Shown piece by piece: positions 10,801 to 21,470 of a stretch of DNA of 64,000 bases. Both the position numbers and the translations under genes were made by a program. The stretch comes from Corythucha ciliata (Eukaryota; Arthropoda; Insecta; Hemiptera; Tingidae), in NCBI GenBank assembly GCA_038030265.1, contig CM075941.1, positions 8,742,001 through 8,806,000 on the forward strand. The letters run 5' to 3'. Position 1 is the first letter of the stretch; every line of letters starts with the position of its first letter. Below the pieces are notes generated by a model. That model did no database searches. It was not told where the DNA came from and saw nothing but the letters and a program-made list of their open reading frames with translations.

Positions 10801-11840
10801 CACGGCCAGAATGGTTTAAATGCTTATATTAGAACTGAGTGCGCGGGTGAGAATTTGTGGGAAACGGGAGCTTGGGGAGATGGATTTTAAGTACGTGACC
10901 CATTAGATTTGTAAATATGTCTCTTCTCTCTCACTCACTCACTCTCATTCTCTTAACGTGCAGCGATCCTAAAATTAATGTTTCCCCGGAGATTATCGAC
11001 ATTTAACCAGGTGTTGAAACCCCTTGTTTATTGCTGTGTGAAACCCCCACTGGACGCCCTTTAAAAAAATACTTTAAAATAAATACATTTGTCAGTTGTT
11101 TTATTTGTGGGGGGGGGGGTCTGTTAATCACCAGGGGCCAGCGCCTCTTAAACTGCCCGGAAATGGATGTTTCTCGTCCATGGAAGTTGGTGTCAGCTTG
11201 ATGTGATTGCCACGGCGTCTGTGGATCCCATCTGCGGCCTATTTTTTTGGAACCGTTTGTACTATAAGGCCCCTGAGCTGTCTGCGAGATAATTCGTGTG
11301 GTATACTGCCTGAAAACGTGTGAGTTGCGGCTAAAAAGTAAAAACGGTGACATGACAGTGAGAACCCTTCCATTGACTTTTCTGACCGAGAATTCGTCTC
11401 AATTTTCAGATTCCCCAAGTGGAGAAACGCCCTAAATTCCAAGGTTGGAGCTCTACAGTGGTTAGAGCTTTCTGCAATAAAAGCTGTGCTGTGGTTGGGC
11501 CTTCATTGCAGTAGGAGTTTTAGTGTTTTGGATATTTCTAGTTAGGGCTTTAAAAGTAGTTTTAAAGTAGCTAGTGCTTTACTGTGATTTAAAGCATCGC
11601 TGCCCATCCCCTTCAAAACCGATGGAGCACCCTCTTTCCTGTCCCTCACCAAGCTGAATGGAAAATTACAATATAGATCCACTAAATTTGGGGTTTGAAG
11701 GACCTTGTTGAGCGTAACTGCTTTGTAAAATTGGTCATTTGAATAAGTCATGCCCCACAAAATTGCTTTTTAAATGGTTCAAAAGCGCGGAATGGGGTTT
11801 CTGATGCAGCGAAATGGCAGTTTGGGGCAAGCCATGGCGC
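7881..11840. other. Apparently unique non-coding DNA
   Basis: No transposon or conserved protein is recognisable. It holds a C-then-T homopolymer at 8708-8739, an AAT microsatellite near 9017-9075 and a TC/CACT-rich tract at 10918-10955. An open frame of 135 codons at 9172-9579 resembles nothing I know and I do not claim it as a gene. Homeodomain-like TTAATTAA/ATTAATT sites lie at 10160-10175 and 10700-10725. A G-run is at 11108-11118. Confidence 0.5.
9017..9075. repeat. AAT-type microsatellite
   Basis: Imperfect run of AAT units interrupted by GATAGC and AGTGATAATAATGG. Confidence 0.9.
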
Positions 11841-11892
11841 GCCTCGATGGTATAATGGATACAATGCTCGGCTTCGCAACCCAGCGTGCCCA
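11841..11892 (+). other. tRNA-like 5' half (A box), possible SINE head
   Basis: TGGTATAATGG at 11848-11858 fits the polymerase III A box (TRGYNNARYGG). It is followed at the right distance by a loop, CTTCGCA, resembling an Arg TCG anticodon loop with a partly paired stem. I find no B box or acceptor-stem closure downstream, so it is not a working tRNA gene. A tRNA-derived SINE head or chance match are both possible. Confidence 0.35.
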
Positions 11893-11924
11893 AAAAATGG
11901 GCCAGACATTGCCACTATAAGGCG

Positions 11925-12010
11925 AGCTTTGTCACGGGCACACTCGGCCTCGTGTGGGCGTTCCCGACGGTGTGCATTCAACAAACCGCGCACCGACCGA
12001 AACGCCCGCG
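11925..12010. repeat. Dispersed repeat unit shared with 44050-44130
   Basis: The reverse complement of this block shares CGCCCACACGAGGCCGAGTG and ACGCGGGCGTTT with 44050-44130 (there CACCCACACGAAGCCGAGTG), in the same order. It is an inverted copy of one small dispersed repeat and lies just outside or at the edge of the Harbinger element. Confidence 0.55.
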
Positions 12011-12199
12011 TTGTACGAGTGTAAAGTGCACAATATTGCCGGAATCGAGAAAATTGCTCCACAAAATTTGCCCGGCAATTCACGGCAATATTTATGGCCG
12101 CAATTATTCCACATCGCGGGCAACATTTCTTGCCGGAGGTTGCTCAATAAGTGTTGCACCATAAAAATTTCTCAACTTTTACGTTTACACTAGAGGAAG

Positions 12200-12685
12200 A
12201 TGGAAACAGTTGCTCTCGAAATGTCTCAAGAAAAGGCCGTCGTCGCTGCCGCGGTAGTGATCATCGCAGCCAGTGAAAGAAGAAGGAAAAAAATAAAGAT
12301 GTGACAACGAGATTTCCTGATCCAGAGAGACCTGACGCGAGCAATAACGTCAGAACTGATGTTGGACGGAGAATTATTCATAAATTTCGCTCGTATGTCC
12401 AAAGCTGATTTTGAATTTCTAATTCAAATCATCGCACCTAAAGTCGCAAAAAAAGAAACTCAACTCAGGAAGCCCGTACTACTCTCGACAAGGTTAGCCA
12501 TAACCTTGAGATTCCTGGCTAGTGGTGACCTCGTACAAGAGTTTGATGTACTTGTTTCGAGTTCATTCTTCCTCGATAAGTCTCATCGTGCCCGAAGTTC
12601 TCCAACCTACTGCTCCTGTTTTAGTCCTGAAATGTTATGGAGACCAAGCTGGTTGGATTCCTCGTGTCATAGTTTGAGTTCTTCG
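12200..12685 (+). pseudogene. Harbinger transposase, N-terminal half
   Basis: DDE transposase of the HARBI1-like family. ATG at 12200; an in-frame TGA at 12302-12304 stands where the family has a Trp. Downstream, in the same frame, FARMSKADFEFLIQIIAPKV and then LSTRLAITLRFLASGD match the conserved N-terminal helical region. Just after this the frame must change by one base for the family motif SLMYLFRV and then LIVPEVLQ to continue (about 12540-12610). Two lesions therefore disable this half. The catalytic domain is found 8.8 kb away at 21471. Confidence 0.8.
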
Positions 12686-13523
12686 GAAAAGTACCATGTA
12701 ACTTGAATTATTTATTGCTCTCACCTGTGGTACAAGTTGTCCCAAGGGGTAAGGGGTATCAGGATCTACGACATCCTATTGTCCATCTGAATTCATTGGA
12801 ATGATTTTTATCTACATAATGAAACCCTTTTTCTAGCCCTAGTTTCAAATGAAAAAAATCTTTGACCTTCATTGACGTTTGGTTTCGAAAAATGATGTTG
12901 CAATATGAAATGATTCACACAAAAGTGGAACACGAAAAAAATAATATACAGGGTTCATTATGAAGACATTGGTGTTATTTCAGAACGCTAACACAGCCAG
13001 TGAATCCATCCGGGGACCAAAGCTCTACCGTTCACACAGGAAAGCATCGTTGGGGGGATGACACAGTTTCCTCGTGGACCCTGTTAACAAATTTTAACTA
13101 ACATTAGCTTGAACTTGGTAATTTTGAAATTTAAAAAAAAAAAATAAAAACGCCAAAAATTGTAGAAGTGAATTATTTACTTGAAGAAAAACAGAGAACG
13201 AAAAGAAGTAAAACACAAAATAAAAATCAAATGCAGGTGGAAATGGACAGTGAAATAGAACAGGAAGCAACTTAAATGTTTTCGTCGTGCTCCCTGTGTT
13301 GTGAAATTGCGTCTGCCACGATTTCGCGTAGTTTTTTAGCGAAGACTGGTCGTAGCTGATCTGTCTTGATGTGCCTTGTATGGACTGTGGTTGTTTAGCA
13401 TCACTATCAGATGTAGCCATGATAGGTTGAAGTTGATTTGAGCACATCTCAGCAGAAACTCTGGCGATGCATGTAGACGGTTGGGAGTAGTACAAATTGT
13501 TTTTACTGCAAATGTCATTATAG
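12686..13523. other. No gene recognised
   Basis: AT-rich sequence between the Harbinger half and the truncated gypsy RT. A minus-strand open frame at 13094-13561 is continuous with the end of the gypsy RT fragment but does not resemble the rest of an RT. A run of A lies at 13131-13142. No second LTR of the gypsy element is visible here, so its 3' end is lost. Confidence 0.5.
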
Positions 13524-14119
13524 TCATATAGTGCAAATGTCGCTAGTCCGCGACGATTCATGCACCTCTAGCTGCAGGTATGCGTCTTTGAGGTCAATCA
13601 CGGAAAAGCAAGAGGAACCACTCAATTTCGCAGCTATTTCTTCAAAACTGGGCATGGGGTGATATTTCATGTCAATGGCTGGATTTACCGTTCTCTTGAA
13701 ATCAGCACACAACCGTAGTCGCCCGTCTTGTTTGACTGCTACGACGACTGGAGATGCCAATTCGATCGGCTCTTGCGTTGTGTCAACCAATTCCAATACG
13801 CCTTGTTGTAGTAGTCGGTCGATTTCCACTTCTACCTTCGATTTGAGAGCAAACGGTACGACTCTTGGTTTGCAGACCACTGGACGAATCCCTTCTTTAG
13901 CATGTACTACGACTTTCTTGCCTTTTATCGTTTCTAATTTGTCATCAAACAGGTTCGTGTACTGGGACATCAATCTGTCCAATTTTTTTTTTTGAATCCT
14001 CCGAGTGTATTTCCAAGTTACAAATGCGCGCTCCTTGTGGCATGGGCAGCTGGAAAGCCTGACACCTGAGACCCCGAATGAATTACACATACACTTCCTG
14101 ACGACTCGCTGCTCGTTTC
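13524..14119 (-). pseudogene. Gypsy RT N-terminal fragment
   Basis: Residues in order: a KLDRLMSQYTNLFDDKL linker, a VVCKPRVVPFALKSKVEVEI block, then the RT N-terminal signature ELASPVVVAVKQDGRLRLCA followed by DFKRTVNPAI, and the first catalytic motif FSVIDLKDAYLQLEV near 13580-13620. The family would continue with a RLPFG motif and a YxDD motif; neither is present, since the frame runs out at 13524. The upstream part (to 14119) continues the gag-side frame beyond BEL. Confidence 0.8.
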
Positions 14120-14124
14120 ATGCT

Positions 14125-14520
14125 GTTGAGAGTCAAAGTGAAGTGCGGGAAGATAACCAGTAAGGTAACCTTTTTTTTGGCGAAATATTTTGTAAGCCGT
14201 AGACCCTTTTTTTGAGAATGTGAATTGAGCGGGAGACAAGAGGTTATGTCCAAGAAGAACCAAGTTGAATTATTAAAAGAGGCCTCCTGGAAAATAAAGA
14301 AAACTGAAGTTAAAACGTGTAAAAAGTCTGTTACTCACCTGTTGAATCCTCAAGCGTGGAAGACCCTGCAAAGAGAAAGGCAATCGATAGAAGAAGAATT
14401 GGGTATTTATACAAGACCTTTGATTGACCTGCACGTGGAGTATCCTACTCTCCGGCGACTTTGTCAGGGAAGTATTCAATTCATTCATCCTTTAAATTGT
14501 TCGACGTTGTGTTTACAACA
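14125..14520 (+). repeat. BEL 5' LTR
   Basis: Begins TGTTGAGAGTC and ends GTTTACAACA. It differs from the 3' LTR by roughly one substitution (C versus G near 14251) and poly-T lengths, implying a young insertion. The short open frame at 14225-14536 is LTR sequence present in both copies. Confidence 0.95.
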
Positions 14521-14522
14521 TC

Positions 14523-14540
14523 TGGCGACCGTGTGACAGG
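14523..14540 (+). other. BEL primer-binding site
   Basis: TGGCGACCGTGTGACAGG lies two bases after the LTR. It resembles the tRNA-Arg type primer site (TGGCGACCGTGACAG) of some arthropod LTR elements; the tRNA identity is tentative. Confidence 0.7.
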
Positions 14541-14555
14541 GCTTAGAAGAAAAGG

Positions 14556-16568
14556 ATGAATGTTTTACTAAAAGCACGACGAGTGAGACGAAGAGCTTTC
14601 AAGAAGATTGGCGACGAGCTGGAACAGATCTTGACGACGGCAGAACAACGACGGAACGAATTGATAGCCGTGCAGAGGACATTCAATGAGAAATACGAAG
14701 AAATAAGAAAATATGATGCAGATATTTTCGCAGAACTTCTGGAAAAGGACGCGACCGAGGACGAGTTAGCTGAGGAGCAGAAAACTACGGACGAAATCGT
14801 GAGTAAATACAATCACATCTCCGTATTAGTAACGAGTGCCCTCAAGGAAGACGATAAAAGCTCAGAGGGAGGTTCTTCGAAGCACAGTTCGAGATCGTCA
14901 AATGACTCTGACCGTCGCAAGTTCAAATTACCGACACTTGAATTTCGCAAATTTAGTGGAGAGTTAAAAGAATGGGTGTCGTCTGAGTGTTCAGCAATGC
15001 TGTACCCAATGGTCGAATCCTGCCTCCCGGAACAGCTGATTCGTGAATGGCAGAGAAGGCTAGCGACGACGACTTTCAATTATGAGACGGGGAACGAGAA
15101 AACACCTGACAGCAGCAAAGAGAAACTAATTAAACTGCGACATTTCATCAAAAGCGAAGTAGAAGGTGAAGAATTAATAAAAATGGCGGTGTCTGGTTTT
15201 TCTATGCAGGGGAAACAAAAGGTGATCAGTGGCTCACGTCGCGAAGTACCGACCGCGGTGGAGCTGAGCGTAACGGCGACGGCTAGTTGTCTCTTTTGTG
15301 CCGGCACACATGGGTCTTCAGACTGCCAGGAAGACCTGACCTACAGCCAAAAAAGAGAACGAATCGCCAAAGGGGGAAACTGCTTCAGATGCCTCAGGAC
15401 GGGACACCAGAGTAGAGCCTGTAGAGCCAAGCTTCGGTGCGACAAATGTGGTAAGGGCCATTTGACATATATGTGCTACTCTGATTCAAGGGTGAACAGC
15501 GTTGCCACTGATAACGCCTTGGCCAGTATCAGCGAAACGCCGAAGGTCTTATTACAGACACTTTTGATCCGCCTGAAGACGAGGAACAATCAGCCCGCGA
15601 AATTAGTAAAAGTATTTCTTGACAACGGCTCACAGCGAAGTTCTATATTGAAGAGGACCGTCGTGGGCGCGGGATACGACCGAGTCAGAGAGGACCATCT
15701 AGCGCACAGTCTTTTCGGGGGCCATCGGCTGTCACGTACCAAACACGATGTCTTCAGGATACACGTGAGTAGTCTAGATGATAGATACCACTGCAATTTT
15801 GAGGTGTTGGACCAAGACAATATTTGCGATTACTCAGACCCTCAGAATTTGAGATTCCTCATTCAAGGGCGCGAGCAACAATTTAGCACTTTGGGCGCGG
15901 AAATTGATAAGCCTGTCGAAATCCTCCTGGGGGCAGATGTCCTAGCCAAGTTATTAACCGGGCGAGTAGAAAAAATGACGAACGGGTTAATCGCCACCGA
16001 AATTAAATTAGGCTGGGCAGTGATGGGGAAAATTGAGAACGACTGTATAGCAGACGCCGTGACGACTTCGTGCTTAGCAACTACTGAGCCCTTAACTAAA
16101 CTCTGGGACTTGGAGGCGATCGGCATACGAGACCCATCAGAACAGCGATTAAGGCAGGAGCGCATCGAAGATATAAAGCAGTTTTTTCAGCAAACGACGA
16201 CGACAGCGCTTGACGGAATATATATCGTCCGTTTGCTGTGGAGAAGTGACCAACCGGAACTGCCCAGCAACTACAGTCTTGCCCTGAAAAGAACAGAGGC
16301 TAAATATCGAAGCTTAAAAGACAAAAGGATGCAGGCTGACTACGACAAAGTCTTCGAGGATTGGACTGCGGAAGGCATCATAGAGGAGTGTGAACCGCTC
16401 GGTGAGGGTGTACCTTGTCACTACTTGCCTCATCGTCCCGTGATCAAGGAAGGAAGCACCACACGGATCAGGCCAGTCTTTGATGCATCAGCGAGGGCCA
16501 ACTCAAACTTGCCATCACTGAACGATTGCTTAGAGATTGGCGAAAATCTCATCGAGATCATCCCGTGA
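14556..16568 (+). pseudogene. BEL gag, protease and start of RT
   Basis: A 670-codon frame. Residues 1-90 form a charged helical region typical of BEL gag. At about 125-160 the DUF1759 gag core starts (KLPTLEFRKFSGELKEW) but jumps directly to its end (SAMLYPMVESCLPEQLIREW), so roughly 100 residues are missing in frame. Zinc knuckles follow near 248-310 (CLFC..., CFRCLRTGHQSRAC, CDKCGKGHLTYMC). The protease motif near 355 is VFLDNGSQRS, where the family has D-S-G. The RT N-terminus appears from about 560 (YHYLPHRPV form, then RPVFDASA). The frame ends at TGA 16566-16568, between IEIIP and ILLKFRLGKIGVSADIRQAF, which the same frame continues. Confidence 0.9.
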
Positions 16569-16574
16569 ATCCTT

Positions 16575-18056
16575 TTGAAATTTAGACTGGGGAAGATAGG
16601 TGTTAGCGCCGACATTAGACAAGCTTTCCTCCAAATATCGATCGCGGAGGGTGACCGTAATTTCCTTCGGTTTTTTAGAATTGATGCTGAGGGCGAGGTG
16701 CGACAATTTCGACACGCTAGAGTTGTATTTGGCGTAAGCTGTAGCCCCTTTCTTCTTGGAGCTACTATTCTTAATCATCTGAAGAAAATCGAGGACCTTT
16801 GCCTACAGGGAGAGCTCTCTTTCGACCCGACAGTTGTCGCCGAACTCAAAAGGGCATTCTACGTCGATAATTTGGTAGCCAGTGTGAGTACTTCGTTCGA
16901 GCTGGAGAAGCTGAAAAGAACGGCCTCGGGAGTATTAGAGATCGCAAAATTCGAGCTGCGTGGATGGGCTCACTCGCCGACTGGACTAGAACCGTGCACT
17001 CCGCGCGAAGAAAAGATTTTAGGTTTGCTGTGGGACTGTGGAGAAGATTTCCTACGTATTTCCCCCATTGAAAAAATCCCGAATTTATTAGAAAAGGTGA
17101 CAAAGAGAGTTTTGTTGTCCACAGCTCAAAAAGTGTTTGACCCCATCGGGTTCACGAGCCCTGTGTCGCTCCTTCCGAAAGTTTTACTGCGAGAAGCGAG
17201 GAAGTTAAAGCTGAAATGGGACGAACCGTTGCCAGAGGATTTGGAAACTCGCTTTCGAAATTGGGCCAGTGAGTTATCTTCGGTCTTCGATATTAAGGTG
17301 CCACGATGGGTGAAAGGAGGAGAGGGAAGAGTTACTCTGCACACTTTTGTAGATTCCTGCAAGGAGGGCTACGGCGCGGCGGTTTTCCTGCGAAGTGAAG
17401 CCTCGGAGGGGACGAACGTCTATCTTGTTACGGCCAAATCAAGAGTCACTCCGTTAAAAAATATTACTATGCCTCGACAGGAGCTGACAGCGGCCACTAT
17501 TGGTGCGAGGCTGTGGAACTCAATCAGGGAAGCGTTCGTAGACGAAATTGTGAGTCATTTTTGGACGGATTCAAGCGTGGTCTGGACTTGGATCAGGAAC
17601 AAAGAACCTTGGTCTATATTTGTAAAAAATAGAGTTGACGAGATCCGTCGCCTTACGGATGAAGGAAAGTGGCATCATGTGCCTGGCGATTTGAACCCGG
17701 CCGATCTTCCCTCGCGGGGGTATGACACGCGGACTTTGGTGTTGTCGAAATGGTGGGAGGGACCCCCCTGGTTATACGAAACCCCGGAGAAATGGCCTGT
17801 CTCGAGTCCCACAGCCAGCGAAATAGAAGAGGAAGTCGCAAAAGAGAAAAGAAAAACCGTTATCGCGTCGTTGGTCGTCGGAACGGCTCCGAGCATTGAC
17901 ATTTGTTGGACTTACCGGTACTTTTCGAGTTATACCCGGATCGTGCGTGTCGTGGCTTGGTCGCCACGATTTGTGGAAAAATGTAAAAATCGAGACTCGA
18001 GGGGTGGTGAACTAACTGCAGAGGAATTTTCCGCTGCTGAGACGTGGTTACTTTGA
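16575..18056 (+). pseudogene. BEL reverse transcriptase palm and RNase H
   Basis: Same frame as the preceding piece. Catalytic RT motifs: SADIRQAFLQI at residues 11-21, a VSCSPFLLGATI block near 54, and AFYVDNLVAS near 94-103 (YVDN form). Peptidase_A17-like connection and the RNase H region follow, with HTFVDSCKEGYGAAVF near 258, MPRQELTAA near 300, and FWTDSSVVWTWI near 330, ending with a DLNPADLPSRG block near 370, a standard BEL landmark. The frame stops at TGA 18054-18056 and resumes at once in the same frame, so only this codon separates it from integrase. Confidence 0.92.
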
Positions 18057-18095
18057 GCCGTCCAAAATGAGTTTCTGGATGTCAGGAATAATCGT

Positions 18096-19505
18096 TTGAG
18101 CAATTTGAGTTTGTTTCAGGACGAACATGGAACCTACCGAGTGCGAACAAAAATAACAAGAAGAGACGATTCGGTGAATTTTCGTTGTCCGATCGTGCTG
18201 CCTGGACGGCACCCGGTGGTTGTCGCACTAATGCGCCAAGCCCACCTGGAAAATCAACACCTAGGCACACAAGGCCTTATGGTGGTATTAAGAGAAAGAT
18301 TCTGGATTCATCGCGGACGTCGAGCAATCGGGTCGGTGGTTACAGCTTGTTCGAAATGTCGTCGATTTCAGAGCAAACATTTGAACGCGCCTACGGCAGA
18401 CTTACCAGTGGAAAGAGTCAGGGATGCGGAGCCGTTCGAAGTGGTCGGCATGGACTTTGCTGGTCCGGTCTATTTGCGAGGAGGCGGGAAGGCTTGGTTT
18501 TGTGTTTTTACCTGTGCCGTCATTCGGGCCGTTCATCTCGAGTTGGTGAAAGGCCTTTCAACTAAAGAATTCCTTCTCGCTTTCAGACGATTTATTGCGA
18601 GGAGGGGTCGTCCGTCTGTCATCTATACCGATAACGGCACTAATTTTGTCGGAACGTCGAATGCCCTAGAGAAGGTGGACTGGGATGAAATTGAGCGATT
18701 CAGCGCCGATAAGAAAATGGATTGGCGATTCCTACCCCCTTCCGCTCCATGGTGGGGAGGGTGGTGGGAGCGGCTTATTGGGCTGATCAAACATCTTTTA
18801 CTGAAGACGCTGGGAAAAGCGTCGCTTACAGCAGATGAGATGAATACCTTGTTACACGAGACCGAATCGATAATTAATGGAATACCCCTGACTTATGTGT
18901 CGGAGGATTCGGACGATCTGACCCCGCTTACACCGTCTTTATTTTTGCAGGGTCCGAGGTCGAACGGTGTACCCGATTTAGATCATGTGGATGCGTCGAG
19001 TTTGAGTCGTCGCACGAAACACCGACTGAGATTGAAAATGGAATTACGTCAACGATTCCGCGACAAATACCTCGCAAAACTGGCCCAGCATTCCGACAAT
19101 AAGAACATCAGATACGTCGAAACAGGAGAAGTCGTCTTGATCGGGTCCGACAACAAGAAAAGACAGGATTGGCCGCTGGCTCGAGTTACCGAATTGATTC
19201 CTGGCAACGACGGCCGGATGCGTGTAGTGAGACTGGCTACGGCGGCGGGTCACACCGTGCGACCAATTCAACGTGTCTACCCTTTGGAGGTACAACCGGA
19301 GCAGAGAGACGAAATCATACAACGAACCAAAAATGATGAAGACGTCACCGACGACAGCGTGGCTAAAAATAACGAAGCCACTACGACTCAAACACGAAAT
19401 GATGAAGACGTCACCGACGACAGCGTGGCTAAAAATAACGAAGCCACTACGACTCAAACACGAAGGGGACGTACGGTGAAACCACCTAAGAAGTTGGATT
19501 TGTGA
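18096..19505 (+). pseudogene. BEL integrase and C-terminal region
   Basis: Integrase inserts the reverse-transcribed element into the host genome. HHCC zinc domain: H50, H55, C85, C88. DDE core: D120 in VGMDFAG, D179 in YTDNGTNFVG, E225 in GGWWERLIG, all present. The DUF5641-like tail includes RYVETGEVVLIGSDN and DWPLARVTEL. The C-terminus holds a perfect 22-residue tandem duplication and ends RGRTVKPPKKLDL. The integrase itself looks catalytically intact; the element is disabled by upstream TGA codons and the gag deletion. The first ATG at 18096 is not the real start, as the frame is open from 18057. Confidence 0.92.
19332..19463 (+). repeat. 66-base tandem duplication in the BEL ORF
   Basis: Two identical 66-base units (19332-19397, 19398-19463) encode 22 residues each, NDEDVTDD...TTTQTR, near the integrase C-terminus. 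Length is a multiple of three, so the frame is kept. Identity suggests a very recent event. Confidence 0.95.
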
Positions 19506-19666
19506 GTAATTGATCAAGATTTATCATGTATATTTTATTGCCTCTTAATTTTATTGCTTTCGACATATTTTGATTTTTTTTTTTCGTAATTTTGTATTTT
19601 AAAATTTTGACCCTTTTGATTATCTAATTTGTAAAGTTGAAGCTCGCGGTGCTCTCTTTAACTTTT

Positions 19667-19676
19667 GGTGGGAGGA
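19667..19676 (+). other. BEL polypurine tract
   Basis: GGTGGGAGGA immediately before the 3' LTR, the expected plus-strand primer. Confidence 0.75.
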
Positions 19677-20073
19677 TGTTGAGAGTCAAAGTGAAGTGCG
19701 GGAAGATAACCAGTAAGGTAACCTTTTTTTGGCGAAATATTTTGTAAGCCGTAGACCCTTTTTTTTGAGAATGTGAATTGAGCGGGAGACAAGAGGTTAT
19801 GTCGAAGAAGAACCAAGTTGAATTATTAAAAGAGGCCTCCTGGAAAATAAAGAAAACTGAAGTTAAAACGTGTAAAAAGTCTGTTACTCACCTGTTGAAT
19901 CCTCAAGCGTGGAAGACCCTGCAAAGAGAAAGGCAATCGATAGAAGAAGAATTGGGTATTTATACAAGACCTTTGATTGACCTGCACGTGGAGTATCCTA
20001 CTCTCCGGCGACTTTGTCAGGGAAGTATTCAATTCATTCATCCTTTAAATTGTTCGACGTTGTGTTTACAACA
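19677..20073 (+). repeat. BEL 3' LTR
   Basis: Begins TGTTGAGAGTC, ends GTTTACAACA, followed by the CATGC target duplication. Nearly identical to the 5' LTR. Confidence 0.95.
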
Positions 20074-20078
20074 CATGC

Positions 20079-20956
20079 CTTGAGTTGACGCCACTCGAAC
20101 CTCTCTTACTTCGAACCTCATTCACAATTGTGGCCCGACCCCCTGACACGCACACCCGAGCGAAATGACCCTTTTTATTGCAAACCATGCGTTCTTTACC
20201 AGCAGCGGGACATATCTGGTTTTCCTTGTGTCGCTTGAACCCACACCTGAAGCAATCAACCTCTCGCTTTAAACGAAATTTAATTTTACTTTTTTCTGAG
20301 GGCTGTGAATTTTTTGATCTCAACTCATTTACTCCAGTACTCCCAATACCAATATCGACGGACCCTTTAGAAAGGCTTTTTAATTTGTCATGTTGTTCGG
20401 ACACTTGTTCCAAAAGTAATACAGTTTTTTCCAACTCTGCTAATGTTGTTACATTTGATGGGAAAAGTCGAATAATTTCTTGTTGCCAGACGTCGTTATT
20501 CACACCTATTACAAGTTGGTCACGCAGATGTTCCTCGAGGCATTTACCAAACTCGCACACACTAGCTATAGCCCTCAGTTCTTTAATGAAATGTTTAATG
20601 CTCTCCCCGTCGTGTCGAAATCTTTAGGCGAATTTTCGACGGTTCGCAAAAATTAAAACGTTACTTGAGAAATATTCTGTCAACTGATGTTTAAGCCTAT
20701 TGTACCCAATTGATTCGACTTTTTCCGGGTGGAAATGTTCAGCCAACAATTTGAAATTGCTAGGCCCCACGGCCGAAAGTAAAAGAACTCCACGTACCTT
20801 GTCGTCATCTGGAATGTTATGTCGGAGTAGCGCAATCTCGAATCTCTGAACATAAAATCGCCATTCCTCTGTCTCTTCTTCAAACTTGTCGAATTGGAAT
20901 TTTAAATTTTCAAAACCTGTCTCGCTTGAGTCTTCGATCTGTCTTCTTCGAGGCAT
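20079..20956 (-). pseudogene. Gypsy gag
   Basis: From the minus strand, starting near 20956 right after the LTR and primer site, residues read as a gypsy gag: FEEETEEWRFYVQRFE, a RGVLLLSAVGPSNFKLLAEH block, then after a frame break near 20630 FGKCLEEHLRDQLVIGVNN and EKTVLLLEQV, then a cysteine-rich zinc-knuckle pair near 20160-20240 (DCFRCGFKRHKENQICPAA, MVCNKKGHFARVCV). It runs into the BEL target site at 20078. One frameshift between the two ORFs is the main lesion. Confidence 0.8.
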
Positions 20957-20970
20957 CCTCGTTCGCCAAA

Positions 20971-21130
20971 TGTAATATCACGATTTACAGATCATTGAAC
21001 AAGTAAGATATTTCTCGATTTATTTTGTCAAAACCAAAAACTCTAAAAACTGAACAATTAAAAACAATCTGTTAATTTGAAATACATTTGTAGTGGACTC
21101 CGTTCCACTACAGTCGCAATATCCTCAACA
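20971..21130 (-). repeat. Gypsy LTR (160 bases)
   Basis: On the minus strand it begins TGTTGAGGATATTGCG and ends GTGATATTACA, followed by TTTGGCGAACGAGG, a primer-site-like sequence, and then gag. It is the 5' LTR of the minus-strand gypsy element; no partner LTR is visible near 12.7-13.1 kb. Confidence 0.7.
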
Positions 21131-21470
21131 CATTTTTTTGGATCGCTGAACACGAATCTGTGGTTCGCCGAAACATAGTTTACCATTTTTGTGATCTAGG
21201 TGTTCAATTTTTTTATCTATTTTTAACCATATAAGTCAAGTTTCGCTACTATGTGCCCTTTTCGGCAAAACAACAAAAAAGTGCTCAAAAAGTCGCAATT
21301 TAACAATGTTCCGGGCAAAATATCAGTCAGAAACCTCATCGTTCCGCGACCCAAAAAACCTATATTCGGAAAAAATTACGACTACTAAACCGAAACTTTC
21401 CTTCAAATTTCCTAATATTTCTGGAGCAATGTATTATTTGTTTCTAATTTTCATTTATTTCATTTTCAGT
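21131..21470. other. Intron-like Harbinger sequence
   Basis: AT-rich, no protein homology. It ends TTTCATTTTCAG directly before the transposase continues (LPSSEHEWKLI), which fits a 3' splice site. If so, the gypsy element entered an intron of the transposase. Confidence 0.45.

Larger units (their letters stand above)
14125..20073 (+). mobile_element. BEL/Pao LTR retrotransposon, nearly complete (5.95 kb)
   Basis: LTRs of about 396 bases at both ends are nearly identical. The target duplication is CATGC at 14120-14124 and 20074-20078, the usual 5 bases for BEL/Pao. Internal order: primer site, gag, zinc knuckles, protease, RT, RNase H, integrase, polypurine tract. All coding parts lie in one frame (14556-19505), broken by only two TGA codons. 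The gag core carries a large in-frame deletion. Inserted into the gag-pol joint of a minus-strand gypsy element. Confidence 0.95.
13524..21130 (-). mobile_element. Ty3/gypsy element, 3'-truncated, split by BEL
   Basis: On the minus strand, in order: a 160-base LTR (21130-20971), gag with zinc knuckle (20956-20079), then, across the BEL insertion, a gag-pol joint and the N-terminal RT (14119-13524). Removing BEL and one CATGC copy leaves the gag frame open across the joint. RT stops after the first catalytic motif; fingers/palm remainder, RNase H, integrase and the 3' LTR are absent. Confidence 0.75.

Noticed and set aside
11841..11892. A complete tRNA-Arg gene
   Set aside because: Only the A box and a plausible anticodon loop fit; no B box, T arm or paired acceptor stem.
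14225..14536. 103-codon ORF (also 19778-20083) as a small gene
   Set aside because: It lies inside the BEL LTR and appears in both LTR copies, so it is LTR sequence.
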